DNA from: Seiridium cupressi
Lineage: Eukaryota > Ascomycota > Sordariomycetes > Amphisphaeriales > Sporocadaceae
Length of the DNA stretch: 64,000 nucleotides
Assembly (NCBI GenBank): GCA_036674765.1
Contig: JARVKI010000031.1
Coordinates: forward strand, 62,001 to 126,000
Reading direction: 5' to 3'
Shown: positions 1 to 10,185 of the stretch, one piece after another
How the letters are laid out: each line of letters opens with the position of its first letter
Numbering within the stretch: the first letter of the stretch is position 1
Notes under the pieces: generated by a model
Database searches by the model: none
The model's input: the letters and a program-made list of their open reading frames with translations, nothing else
What the model was told of the DNA's origin: nothing
Translations under genes and position numbers: made by a program

Positions 1-2
1 TG

Positions 3-638
3 AGTAAGGATACAAGGGATGAAATATTGTGGTTTGCCTGGAAGCACACAGGGCCTGGTTCAGGCGACTGGATGGAAGATCTTTTTGCACAACTCAAGCG
101 TGTTGTTGGCAAGGCTAGACTGGATGCAGAGACCGAAGAGGAGCGCTGTCTATTTAAGCTGGAAGAAGGAGACGTTGTAAACGTCATCAATGCTCTGGAT
201 TCAATGTTCCTTTACGGTAGTAGGAGGTGGAAGACCACTGCAGTGTACGAGGAGGATTGCAAGCAACATCGGCTCAAACGAAACAGTCATCCTCCTCGGA
301 CACAAGAAGACTTTGAAAGTTTCAAGAAAGCATCTTTCCTGGCTGACAAGCGAGACTGCACGATACGATACAGGATGAAGCACGATGACCGTCCACTGAA
401 GCGCCATTGGTTGGATATCGCCAACGGTGACAGAAGAACACCGAGTGTTGAGTACCTTCTAGATCACAGACGTGTCAGTCTTCAGCAGAAGGAGGTCCTG
501 CTGGGGTATATCGATGTTACAGATAGACCTCCTGGGTACAGTTTGGCTTCATCCATCTTAAAGGCCTCCTGGCAGGAAAAGGTCAATGTTCCATCAGGAG
601 AGGGGTTTGAATTGGAAGACCCAATGGCGTTGGATTAA
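3..638 (+). CDS. Hypothetical protein, 5'-truncated by the window edge
   Basis: An open frame runs from the first complete codon at base 3 to a TAA at 636-638, giving 211 residues with no start codon at a credible position; the first in-frame Met is internal. I read it as the 3' end of a gene that begins before the window, or an exon after an intron there. The protein is charged and soluble-looking, rich in Lys/Arg/Asp/Glu, with a C-terminal acidic tail (FELEDPMALD). I see no signal peptide, membrane segment or metal-binding motif, and I do not recognise the family. Composition looks like coding sequence, which is the main reason to accept it. Confidence 0.45.
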   Translation, partial: SKDTRDEILWFAWKHTGPGSGDWMEDLFAQLKRVVGKARLDAETEEERCLFKLEEGDVVNVINALDSMFLYGSRRWKTTAVYEEDCKQHRLKRNSHPPRTQEDFESFKKASFLADKRDCTIRYRMKHDDRPLKRHWLDIANGDRRTPSVEYLLDHRRVSLQQKEVLLGYIDVTDRPPGYSLASSILKASWQEKVNVPSGEGFELEDPMALD

Positions 639-1774
639 GACGACGAGTTAGCGATAGCATCACCTTCGGCTGCATTACAGGCATACCGATATAATAAAAA
701 CCGATAGTGAACTATTATAAATTTGCCATCGGTAAATCATTTAAAAAGAAAAAGAAAGTTTATTGTCACGGGCTGCCCCATGAAGGAGGTGGTCTGTGTG
801 TTGGTTCATCCTTCTTCGTCTACTTTTTTAATCAAAATATCACCTATACATTCAGCCTTGATACTGAATAAAGCGTGATCCGTGACATAGCTGATATGCC
901 TGCCTCGTCAACAATGATTAGTATGTTGTAGTGACATTCAGGTCACGGGGCGGGTGGCGGGGCTTTTCTTCTTCTTCTTACGATGGGTCTGTAGACCACA
1001 AGGAGGGATAGATGAATGGATGGAGGGAGGGAGGTGGCAAAGTGATCAAGCAGGGGTATGGCGGCTAGAGATAATAGGGTATTATGGTTATGGATAGAAC
1101 AGCAGCACCACTCCCAAAACCCACGATCATGATCCAAAAATGTGATAATTTCCGTGTAATAATTGATGTTGTGGTCGTCTATCTAACTTGGTCTGTTCCC
1201 GGATCCATAGCCGCCTCTAGTTGCGTTATTCGATCGAATATAGTGCCGAGCTCGGGTTTGATACCGGTGCAGATCGAAGTCACCCACGGTTTGGGGATCT
1301 CTGAGGGGAGAGCCGGGTGGTGCGTAACGATTGTCGGGTTCAGATTCCTGAGTCGAGTGTCGAGGTACGATCCAGAGGGCTTCAGACCGAGCCAATCACT
1401 TGCGATAGTGCTTAGCATTGTGAGCTTTGAAAGAGATGTCATCGGCTTTCTCAAGAGTGTCGGCAATGGCAGCCTTCAGAACCAATAGTGGCCCGTTCTG
1501 CGCGGATAGCTTCTCTAGCTGGGCCAGTATCTCCTGTAGCATGCCAACCGCGCCCCCTGATTCGAGAAGTAAACCAACGGGAGTTGGGAACAAAACGACA
1601 CCCTACCTACGGGACAAGGGAACGAAGACATAAAGCGAAGGTGTAGGCCGTGCTAAGCGAATATTTGGCAATGTCAGCATAAGCACATGAAAACCTGTTG
1701 GATCGAAGTATCGCGGACCAAAGATAAAGAAGTAGTTAGCCTTTATGGCATAGTTTGGCTTCTATGGAATCTGT
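639..1774. other. Intergenic, no confident gene
   Basis: Contains an AT-rich stretch after the first gene (about 690-760) and, on the minus strand at roughly 1180-1630, two overlapping open frames in different phases. They could be one decayed or wrongly framed small gene: one reads LQEILAQLEKLSAQNG, the other WLGLKPSGSYLDTRL. No splice pair joining them is visible and I recognise no family, so I do not call a gene. Confidence 0.5.
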
Positions 1775-3286
1775 TTATGTATTTGTACTGTGCCCTGTGG
1801 TACTGTGCCCGGCACTTCCACCTGGTTGGACGAGATCATCATCCTCTGGGAGGATCCAAGGCTGACCCGCTGGTACCCTTCTTCTCATCAAGGCCGCCCT
1901 TCTTGCCTTAGTTGCAGCAGAGCTGCTCCTTGCACTGGGACCTCTAGCGCTCCTTACATGCGTTATATAGGAGTTCGATCTCGGCCCTCGTAAAAGCAAG
2001 CTTGCCGAATCACTGACCACCAAAGAACGGGCTTCTTCTTCCTCTCCTAAGGAAGTAGTGGCCGTACTAGATATCACAGATGGCGCATTGCCCATGGACG
2101 TAGTTGGGGCACTCGGTACCACAGATGGTACATCCTTCGCGGTCACAGGTGGTGCATCACCCAAGGACGTAGTTGGGGCACTAGATACCACAGATCGGGA
2201 ATGTTCCCGCCTAGACACATCTGGCATTACAACATCGCTTTTAGGCGAACGAGATCTTCGATCTCGACCCTGACGTGATCGATCGCTGGTTCTTCGACCG
2301 CGAGGCTGCGTCATTGGTGTGACCGGCAGATGTACGTTGATATATCCGAGAGAGCGTCGAATCCTCGCAAACAATGGATCGTGCGGGAGATATTCTTGAT
2401 CAGCGTAGGGGCTTCCTGTATATGGAAAATTTCTGTAGTCGTGCCGGGGCTGTCCCAGTGGGCTACCCTTGTGGATCAGCTGCTGGCAAAACTCGGGCGA
2501 GTTCGGTAGATAATTCGTGATCCGGCCTGACTTATCCCAGGTTTCAAGGAAGCTTGGTGCCGACGGCACAGCGCATTTCCCCATACGCACAACGACGGTC
2601 CAGTAATGGTCGTAAACCAACCGCTGTGGACTTCCTACTTCGTAGGCAAGTCGTTTCTCGCAGTTTGCGTACCTGTGGTCGCTCGAATTGCATACGTGGC
2701 AGATATCCTTCATAAAACCATCCTTACTGATGAACACACATTCCCAACAAAAGTGGTTGGGCTTCTTGTAGCCGCAGTTCTGGCATTGCTCGAGAGGCTC
2801 CACAACCTGTTTCACAGGTGTGTGCATCACAGACCAGGCGCCCTGATAATTTTGTTCCTCTCTAGGCATAGACCCACGACTCATACTGTCCACCGCAACT
2901 GATGCAGGCGAGTATGAGGGATACGTACAAGCGGGTGAAGGTACGGGCGAGTACGAAGGAAACATAGGAGCGGGGGAGGGTGAGGGATTGCTCTGCGAGC
3001 TTTCGTAAGCCGACGGCATCATCGAATTAAGGTAACTGGCATTACCCAAGAAAAAGAACTGTTGCATAGGAGGCTGCGATGGCGATGGTGTCACCAGTGG
3101 CTGTGCCATGTGTAGTGGTGGCGGCGGTCCCATTGGGAATTGCCCCTGCCAAGCGGCGCTCGGCTGTTGGTATCGGCCTTCTACTGAAGGTTGGACATCT
3201 GAAGCCTCGCTTCTAGCCCTTGACGAGTTTCGAGGAAATTGTTGTGGACGATTATTGTAAAATCTATCGCGATGATGTCGATTCAT
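1775..3286 (-). CDS. Zinc-knuckle protein with disordered flanks, 503 aa
   Basis: A single uninterrupted frame from ATG 3286 to the stop at 1775. The N-terminal ~165 residues are Pro/Ser/Gln-rich and look disordered. The centre holds two Cys/His clusters: CQNCGYKKPNHFCWEC, then CHVCNSSDHRYANC. The second is an exact CX2CX4HX4C zinc knuckle, known in other proteins to bind single-stranded nucleic acid. The following ~120 residues look folded. The C-terminal third is Arg/Ser-rich, with RSRQGRDRRSRS (RS-like) and internal repeats of the type APTTSxG. I infer an RNA- or ssDNA-binding protein, possibly nuclear; the family is not recognised. It is bordered by decayed sequence, which fits a lineage-specific gene. 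Confidence 0.7.
   Translation of the reverse strand: MNRHHRDRFYNNRPQQFPRNSSRARSEASDVQPSVEGRYQQPSAAWQGQFPMGPPPPLHMAQPLVTPSPSQPPMQQFFFLGNASYLNSMMPSAYESSQSNPSPSPAPMFPSYSPVPSPACTYPSYSPASVAVDSMSRGSMPREEQNYQGAWSVMHTPVKQVVEPLEQCQNCGYKKPNHFCWECVFISKDGFMKDICHVCNSSDHRYANCEKRLAYEVGSPQRLVYDHYWTVVVRMGKCAVPSAPSFLETWDKSGRITNYLPNSPEFCQQLIHKGSPLGQPRHDYRNFPYTGSPYADQEYLPHDPLFARIRRSLGYINVHLPVTPMTQPRGRRTSDRSRQGRDRRSRSPKSDVVMPDVSRREHSRSVVSSAPTTSLGDAPPVTAKDVPSVVPSAPTTSMGNAPSVISSTATTSLGEEEEARSLVVSDSASLLLRGPRSNSYITHVRSARGPSARSSSAATKARRAALMRRRVPAGQPWILPEDDDLVQPGGSAGHSTTGHSTNT
2050..2200 (-). repeat. In-frame imperfect tandem repeat in the zinc-knuckle gene
   Basis: The 17-mer gacgtagttggggcact occurs at 2097-2113 and again at 2166-2182, a period of 69 bp (23 codons). 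A more diverged partial copy lies at about 2050-2085. The copies encode APTTSxG-type blocks in the disordered C-terminal region, so the array is coding and likely to vary in copy number. Confidence 0.7.
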
Positions 3287-4248
3287 TTTGAATTTGCTGA
3301 ATGTGAAGTTGTTGAAAATTTTGGTGTTTGGGGAAAAGGTCAGATGAAATTTTGCCAGGTCTGAAATTTGTTTTAAGTAGCTTGGTGCCTATTACACTAG
3401 GCCTCAAAGCTGGAAAATCCGAAGCACCAATAAATCATCTAAGTCCACGGGGCAACAGGCCTGCGAGTTGCTTCGGTTGCCTGGCCGTTGGGCCCTTAGC
3501 TGGCAATCAACCAAGTCTCAACACTGCCCAGAGGGTTAGTTGGGTGGGCACTGGGAAGCAAAAGCCGTTTGCAAGGCAAAGCAGTGCTTCATGGCAAGAC
3601 TTGATGGTTTCTTTCCCCATAGATCACACACCTCTCCCTTCAGTCATAACAGCTTGTTGACCGAGTCAGTGTCAATACTATGGCAGTGTAGGAGGGGTTT
3701 GGGCAACATTCTAGTGTTATGAGATCAAGATTACACTCGAACGACAGCTGGCACGCTCTAGAATGGAGATTGAAGCGGTGAATTATTGATGATATGAAAC
3801 CTTACAGGGCCTAAGGATGCATATTAGGCTGGGAGCCCTGCCGTGACCCCCTTGCGGGACTTCGAAGTGTCATGATAGAGCTGAATGACCTCCGGTTGAT
3901 CCATGTTGGAGCAACACGGCTTAATTTTCTAATATACCCTCTTGCTGATCTCCCGGGAGTTTGGTGTTTGTGCCAGGTGACTACAAACACGATAGTTCTC
4001 GAAGGTGACGCCTACGTCGGTTCCGTTGCAGACCCGATTTATCACTCGCGCTTCTTAACGGTGCAGAAGATTGTGGTGGTGAGATTTGATGTAGTATTAG
4101 TATGAATCTAGTATCAAAGTGCTTTCGAATGAATGTTTCTACTTCAGATGAGAAATCGTGATTCCTTCATTACATGTAATGATGGACCTCCGGATCCTAT
4201 GTCAAAACTTCCTCCGTTTACAAGACTATATATGGCCGGGTCTATCTA
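3287..4248. other. Intergenic between zinc-knuckle gene and ankyrin relic
   Basis: The first few hundred bases should include the promoter of the minus-strand zinc-knuckle gene. An open frame at 3872-4105 on the plus strand (starting MIELNDLRLIHVGATRL) lies just before the ankyrin relic and may be a leftover of its 5' part, but it has no ankyrin signature. Nothing else is supportable. Confidence 0.4.
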
Positions 4249-5621
4249 GGCGATATAGCAATGACTCCGCTCAACCTTGCGATAACTAGTGGTCACGACG
4301 AAATTGCCTGTAGTTGATCAGACGCGCGGCGCGTCTCTGGATATCGGTGGCATTACGGCTCTTAATGTCGCAGTCGGTTGCGGCAGGGCCAAAGTCGTTC
4401 GCTTTATCGTTGAGAACAAGCCCCTAGACGTTGAAGTGCGGGCATGACATATTATCTTTGACGCCAGCCGTAGGTCCCGGTCCTGGTGACAGATTGTCCC
4501 CATTGGCGTACGCGGCGGCCAGCGTCACTGGAATTCCTGCAATTTCAGTTCTGAAAGAACTTGGTGCTTCTATCGATGTGATAAGGAGTCCCTCGTCTGA
4601 CCATGGCATCCCTATACTATTGTTACCCATCTATATACAATATTGGGTCAGTACTCGCGAACTTGTCAGACTGGATACTCATCTTGATATCGAGTGTAAT
4701 TCGTGAAGAGTAGGGGAGGTCGCCTTGAAACTCGCCGTGAATCCATCCATCCCGACAACCAGTATGCTCTCCCGAGACCACGAGGCGTGGCAGAGTTCCG
4801 TCGTCGGCCTGGTGGAGATAGACAAGGACTTGAGGCACTTGACATTCCATCTTGCACTAATACGTGCACCCGGTCCGCAGTCAGAAGCGCACGTCGTTAT
4901 CAAGCTACCTATAGGGCACGGAGTCTGCGTCAATGAAGTGGAATATGGTGTGACACCTCTGCATATTCTCATGTATCATTGGGCATCCGAGCTCTCATTC
5001 CAGAGCCATGTGGACAACCTGAGAAAGGGTGGATTCAATTAAAAACTTGTCATCGAGGCAGCGCATGGGTTAAGTCACAATGGCAGAAGATCAATACTCA
5101 GGTGCCTCGAGATTATTCGTCAGAATGGGGCTGATACCAATGCCGTGGGTCGCTCCGGAATGACACCGCTCCCTATGGCTTGTCTTCAGGCAAAAAGGAA
5201 AAACGAAACGCTCAGGATAGGAGGGGTCCAAAAACTCCTAAATTTTGGTGCGAGTGCAGAGTCTCCTATTCCCTACCGTGAGGTATACCAGCACGAACTG
5301 GACAATGGTTCCGATGACGATGATAATTCTTGGGAGGACTATCCTCCACCCGGCGGCACGTTCAAACCCCATGTGGGGGGCGCCAAATTTGACAGCCCCC
5401 TCGGCTTGTGCTGGCGTCGTGGTGAACACGAGCTCTGCGAGGTACTGAGGCGCGCAAATGCTCGCCTGCTCCGCCATGAAGCTGAGGAGATACTAGGTAT
5501 CCCTCCTGATGCGTCTCCAGAGACATTTTCAGTTTCACTGAAAATGCCAGTACCCAGCTGGAATCTGTTGAAATCCATCCTGCCAAAAGGCTTCGCATTC
5601 TCCGAGAAAGTGGAGATTTGA
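4249..5621 (+). pseudogene. Decayed ankyrin-repeat gene
   Basis: At least five ankyrin-like segments occur in order on the plus strand but in different frames separated by stops. They are MTPLNLAITSGHDEIA (4261-4308, stop 4315), GITALNVAVGCGRAKVVRFI (from 4349, stop 4445), LSPLAYAAASVTGIPAI (from about 4494), GVCVNEVEYGVTPLHILMYH (about 4920-4979) and GADTNAVGRSGMTPLPMA (about 5130-5180). The last frame stays open to 5621 and ends in a non-ankyrin tail (ILGIPPDASPETF). Ankyrin TPL and GAD/GAS signatures are clear, while continuity is lost through several indels and stops. Introns could explain some breaks but not all. I infer a pseudogene of a fungal ankyrin protein, a family known to expand and decay in accessory regions. 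Confidence 0.7.
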
Positions 5622-5733
5622 GGGCTTGCTTGTTAAGTACTGTGAAAGCAGCGATCACCATAGTGGGCCGTTCGTGGTCGGTCAACTCCTGCATTTCAAG
5701 CTTACAGTTACGTTCACCGACGCAAAATATGTT

Positions 5734-5833
5734 GTGGCAGGGTTATTGGAGTTGATTGACTGTCTGGAGAATAAGATCATTAACCACCTGCTTCGAGTAC
5801 GCATTGGCGTAACGGCACCGACACTGCAACAAT
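5734..5833 (+). repeat. 100-bp direct repeat, copy A
   Basis: This 100-bp segment (starting gtggcagggttattggagtt) recurs at 6116-6215 in the same orientation, with the same length and about 12 mismatches by eye (roughly 88% identity). It is open in one frame (VAGLLELIDCLENKIINHLL). About eight of the differences are transitions and about half of the changed codons are silent. It could be an old local duplication or two relic copies of a dispersed element. Confidence 0.85.
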
Positions 5834-6115
5834 AGTAATGAGAGTGGGATACGATTAAGCTACAAAAACCAAGGTTTGAACAGCCCTATTGCGGAAACGG
5901 AACAACAGTGCGAGGACCATGCCGTACACACGAAAAATCACTATGAGGGTCATACGGGTCAAGCTGGAAGAACAATGGTGGCAGTATGGCGAGGATAGGC
6001 TGGGATAGTCGGTGTGGGACGAATGGGGTAATTAAGTTCTGGGTTCGGGCAATGAGGGAAGGTAGAAGAAAGCTCCTTCGGATCGTCTCAGGCGCCAGTG
6101 GGTGAGAGGCCGAAT

Positions 6116-6215
6116 GTGGCAGGGCTATTAGAGTTGATTGACTGTCTGAAGAATAAAATCGTTTGCCACCTAATTCGAGTACGCAATGGCGTGACGGCAC
6201 CGACACTGCTACAAT
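6116..6215 (+). repeat. 100-bp direct repeat, copy B
   Basis: Second copy of the segment at 5734-5833, 382 bp downstream. The equivalent frame is also open (VAGLLELIDCLKNKIVCHLI). Flanking sequence on either side does not match copy A, so the duplicated unit ends sharply at about 100 bp. I saw no terminal inverted repeats or target-site duplication. Confidence 0.85.
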
Positions 6216-6262
6216 GTGTCCCCATGACAGTTTTAAATTGTCACAAGCTTTCTAGTCTGGGG

Positions 6263-6964
6263 TCATGGGAAAGAGACCCATTCGGAGGACACGTAGTAGA
6301 GTGAGTGACAGACCTGTGTATGGGAATGGTAGAGGAATAGCATAGCAATCAAGAACGCCAGAAATGAATCATTATTGTTTGGCCAGACCAGACAACGCAG
6401 AAGAATCGAGACGCGGTGTTCATTGATGACAGCTCTAGTAAGCATATCCATGACCTCGGTCGCTCGACCGATGCCAGAGTCACCAGCATCACTCGCCAAA
6501 CAGCCCAAGAGGGCAAAGATCGTGGGCGAGTGCTGTGTCCAATCCTGATGGAGGAGCACATAGGGGTGCATAAGCCTTTCCCACTCAGTAGGCCTCACTA
6601 GTTGCGAAGGCGCAACACCCCCGTACCATGGCAGCTCAACTCTCCAAACCGTCGGGAGAGGACGGTCGCTAGGCGCTGGCGGCCCAAGGGATAAGCATCC
6701 CAGAAACTGTGAATAGTCTCGCTCCGGCCCCACTTGGAGCCCCGCGGACATATGTAGATACAGAGATACACGGGCCCTCACGGTTCGTTCCGAGACGGTC
6801 ATGTCATAGAGTCGCCAAGCCAACCCGTATCGGTCGGCGGCAGCTTCCTGTGCTTCCGCCAGCTTGACGGTCGAGGTTCCAAAATTTGGGTCTCTATCGT
6901 TCAGGAGATGTTTGTGCTCCTCAGAAACCGATGAAGCATCATTTGATTCATATGGGCTTAAGAA
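6263..6964 (-). CDS. Unidentified coding fragment, no good start
   Basis: On the minus strand a frame is open from about 6964 down to a stop at 6263, about 234 codons. No ATG lies in the first ~55 codons (only a TTG at 6823), so a real gene would need an upstream exon or is truncated. It reads like real protein (KLAEAQEAAADRYGLAWRL, then LPWYGGVAPSQLVRPTEWER and ALLGCLASDAGDSGIGRA). I do not recognise the domain. It sits downstream of, and on the same strand as, the dehydrogenase gene but shows no link to it. It may be a remnant of a fungal regulator or a HET-type gene; this is a guess. Confidence 0.35.
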   Translation of the reverse strand, partial: FLSPYESNDASSVSEEHKHLLNDRDPNFGTSTVKLAEAQEAAADRYGLAWRLYDMTVSERTVRARVSLYLHMSAGLQVGPERDYSQFLGCLSLGPPAPSDRPLPTVWRVELPWYGGVAPSQLVRPTEWERLMHPYVLLHQDWTQHSPTIFALLGCLASDAGDSGIGRATEVMDMLTRAVINEHRVSILLRCLVWPNNNDSFLAFLIAMLFLYHSHTQVCHSLYYVSSEWVSFP

Positions 6965-7060
6965 TGTTTATTTCTGATAGATGAGCCTATGAGATATCTG
7001 GAGCTCCTTATACATGCCAAACCGCTCGTGCCATTAAAGTTGACCATGTTCAAAGTCCAT

Positions 7061-8225
7061 TCATCTCTCCATGCCATCCAATATTGTTTGGACCCCCGCA
7101 AACTTGAACTCGGCCATTGTTTCTTCCCACAGCTGCTCGCGAGCTGCCTCTCCCTCGGCCGTATACACAAATGCGGCGAACCTATCCTTTGTTAGTCGTG
7201 CGCCATTCAGCCCAGTATACAACAGGCTACTCGATATCTTGTCCGACGAGGAAGAGAGAAGGAAAGGAAGGAAAAAAAATAAAAGGGATCCCTTAGTGCC
7301 AAACTTACTGTGAAATCTTCCAATCTGCCACATAGCAGCCATGCGACTCCTTCCCTTTGACAACCGACGCATCAACATAGGTCGAACCACCAATCTGGAG
7401 GGTCCTTCCGAGTAGTGCTTTCATGCAGTAGAAGAAGACGGTAATGAGAAACGGCGCACTTCCCCCTCCCTGCAGGTTAGTATCCTTGACCAAGCCCGGA
7501 TCGGCTAGGTTGACTACAACATCCTCCGCATCAATGCATCGAATCAAATTGATGATGAACAAGTGGCCCAGCAGCTTGCTCACAGCATACCGTGCCACGG
7601 GATCCCAAGGCGCAGACTTATCGTCTAGAATAGACAGTATGGGTGAGCCCGGAGGACTGGAGATTTGAGAACCCCTAGCCGTACCGGAGCTGACGATGGT
7701 CAGCCGGCCGGGCTCGCCGGGAGGAGATTTGGCCTTGAGGACCGGCAAGAGCAGAATGGCGAGCAGCATGGTGGAGAGGTAATTAACCTGGATCAACTTC
7801 TCGTGTTTCGTCTCAGGAACGAGGCTGAACTGAAGGGCCTGTATCCCTGCATTGAGGATGGCGATGTCGAGGCGGGAGAGCTCGGCTTCAGAACGGCGAG
7901 CAAAGGCCAAAATGGATTCGTACGATTCCATTTCCAGGGACCAAACCTGGATATTGGCCTTTGGGAACTTGGATCGAAACTCAGCCGCTACTTTTTCGCC
8001 CTTTTCTGTTGATCGCACGGCGATGATGAGACCCGTCAAGCCGAGAGACAAAAGTTGCCGAGAGGCTTCGAGGCCGAGTCCACTAGTGGCACCTGTCACG
8101 ATTGCTACCTTGCCGTCCAGATTGGTCTCATTGGAGGGCCACTGAGCTGGCGATAGGAACTGTGATCTGAGAAACCTCTTGCCAGGGCTTTCCTTTGGTG
8201 GGCCAAGGGTCCACGATGTCGACAT
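7061..8225 (-). CDS. Short-chain dehydrogenase/reductase, 345 aa
   Basis: Two exons, complement(join(7061..7181,7309..8225)). The 127-bp intron has donor GTAAGT, a CTAAC branch point and acceptor TAG, and splicing turns the local KISQ stop into ISQFAAFVYT with phase kept. SDR landmarks in the Rossmann fold are the NAD(P)-binding TGATSGLG (44-51), LNAGI (NAG 125-127), the catalytic Ser in VSS (179/180), and YAVSK (Tyr213, Lys217). The arrangement and length match the retinol-dehydrogenase-like/WW-domain-oxidoreductase-type SDRs common in fungal secondary metabolism and detoxification. The substrate cannot be read from sequence. It is head-to-head with the fungal regulator starting at 8668, with 442 bp between the starts, which suggests shared control. 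Confidence 0.9.
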
Positions 8226-8667
8226 GGTGGAGATTTAGAAACCAAAGATTTGATATTCCGTAGTCGTTCCGGTACCAAGAGTATTGGCTTTGGTGATGAT
8301 AGTCTTTGGAAGAGTTGACGGAGGTGCGACGAACCTTATAAAGGAATCAACCTACAGGGAACATGCGTCTGCATGAGGGCCCTTCTGAGGAGTCATGGTT
8401 CGTGACCATGTCCGGCACTATCAAGTGAATACCATATACCCAGGGGAAGCCCCAGATAGTGCTCCTATTGGACGGCCAACTCGACGAAGTGGAGCCCCGT
8501 GGTGCGGCCGAAGGTCGCTAAACCGTATACAGGTTACAATCTTGTCTTGGCAGTCCAAATTTAGCCAAGGCCCACTTATGCGGCGACGGCTCTTGTTCAC
8601 CAGTATCCTATCTCATCCGCTTTTCACCTGTTACAACGCGACGAGTTTGATTAGCTAGGACAGGAAA
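8226..8667. promoter_or_regulatory. Divergent promoter of dehydrogenase and regulator
   Basis: This 442-bp interval separates two outward-facing start codons. A near-palindromic TATA-like element, ccttataaagg, lies at about 8335-8345. It reads as a TATA box on the minus strand roughly 115 nt from the dehydrogenase ATG and on the plus strand about 325 nt from the regulator ATG. No other site is assigned. Confidence 0.4.
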
Positions 8668-10185
8668 ATGTCCAAAACAGGGCCGCATGGTGCAGATATT
8701 CCTTTCATCATCTCTAACCCAACAAAAAGATGTAATGATGAGGAGCGCAAGCTCATCCGAAGCCACGTCATGCGCGGGAAGAATCGCAAAAAGATTCCGC
8801 CAAGGCCGTCATCGTGGATCAATGGAAGGGCAGATTGTCACGAGGGCGACCTTTGGAAGAATCGTCTTTCATATGCGCCAACTAAAGTGGGTGGCGAGTT
8901 TTCCCTCACACCTTTCTCGGCCGAAATGACTCCAAGAACGCTGGAGACTATCAGAAAACGTAAGCAGGGTCCCTCCCATGGTACTTTATGTTTCATTCCA
9001 GCATATCTGATTCCGTTTATAGTGAGATACGCAATGTTTCCGCTCCAATTGGGTTGGCCTTCCGAGAAAACCGAAGCATCTTGGTTTGAGCCAATATGGA
9101 GAGACGTGGCGTGTCTTCATTTCACTCTCTTCACAACCAACACATATCTGAGCACTATTTACGGGCACGAAGAAGACCGCGATGCTGCATTGGTACATTT
9201 CTCGGAAGCTTTGAGTATTTTACAGAAGCGTCTAGATGGCAGTGATGATGCTCTTTCGGTTTCAGACACGACGATTTTGATCGTTGTTGGTCTTACCATG
9301 GTGGCAACGGCCCTTGGTGATTTCGAGACTGCCGCAAAACATCTCAGTGGTTTGCACAAGATGGTGGCTCTTAGAGGAGGGTTGTCATCTTTTCAGGGGA
9401 AGAAACTGCTTCAAGCCAAGATATGTCGGTAAGTTGGCCAATCACGCAGTTTTAGAAGTGCTAACTGTAACCATGTTAGTGCTGATCTGGAGGTAACTAT
9501 CAGCACTGGGTGCAAACCACTCATTTGCTCGAAAGATTTCTCATGGGGCTCTTATCTCTCTTCCTCTAGACAAACACTAGTCTCAAGCACCTCGGGCCCT
9601 ACGACAAAAAGATGCGCGGCCGAGTTGGAAGGGTTTCTCGGCAGGATTGATACACGACTACGCCTTGTTTGGCTCGACCTTGCCGAATTTGTACGAGCGG
9701 TCAACATCGCCAGACAGACTAGGCTCGATATCGACAGCGAGCTTTACATGGAAGCCATGGTCTCGATTCACTACCGTCTCTTGTACCTTCGTTATGATGT
9801 AGGCGATGTGTGTGAGGCGGTTCGCCTTGGGCTATTGGCATTCGCAAGTACTTTGTTCTTGCAATGGCGTGACATTAAAACTCGCTTCGAACACCTGGCC
9901 CGGCGTTTCAGGCATGCCCTATCCCTGCTGAGGTACAATAAAGAAGTAATGCCGGCGGAGTTGAGACTCTGGCTGTATATGGCCGGGCCCATTTGTGTCT
10001 TCGATGATGCCGAAGCAGCTCTGTACCCTCCTTTAATTGAGGTACTGCGCTATCTTCAATTGACAACATGGGAAGAGGTCAAGCAAACTATGAAAGCGAT
10101 ACTCTGGGTTGATTTTCTGCACGATTTCCGCGGAAAATCCATTGTCAAAGCTGTGCTGGTAGACTCCCGAGTCGGTCATGGGTAG
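8668..10185 (+). CDS. Fungal-specific regulator-like protein (Fungal_trans_2 type), 488 aa
   Basis: Exons 8668..9428 and 9480..10185. The 51-bp intron (GTAAGT, GCTAAC branch, TAG) rejoins R with ADLEVTISTG in phase. The N-terminus carries a basic block, RKLIRSHVMRGKNRKK, that is characteristic of fungal proteins with the PF11951-type (Fungal_trans_2/DUF3468) domain. The helical body (LHKMVALRGGL, then RADLEVTIS) fits that domain. No Zn2Cys6 cluster is present, as is usual for this subgroup, so direct DNA binding is not shown. The protein faces the dehydrogenase gene across a common promoter, so regulation of that gene is a reasonable inference. The start at 8668 is the first ATG in frame with the basic block. 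Confidence 0.8.

Noticed and set aside
1179..1633. Two overlapping minus-strand frames that might be one small gene
   Set aside because: They are in different phases, no splice pair joins them, starts are not ATG for the longer part, and no family is recognised.
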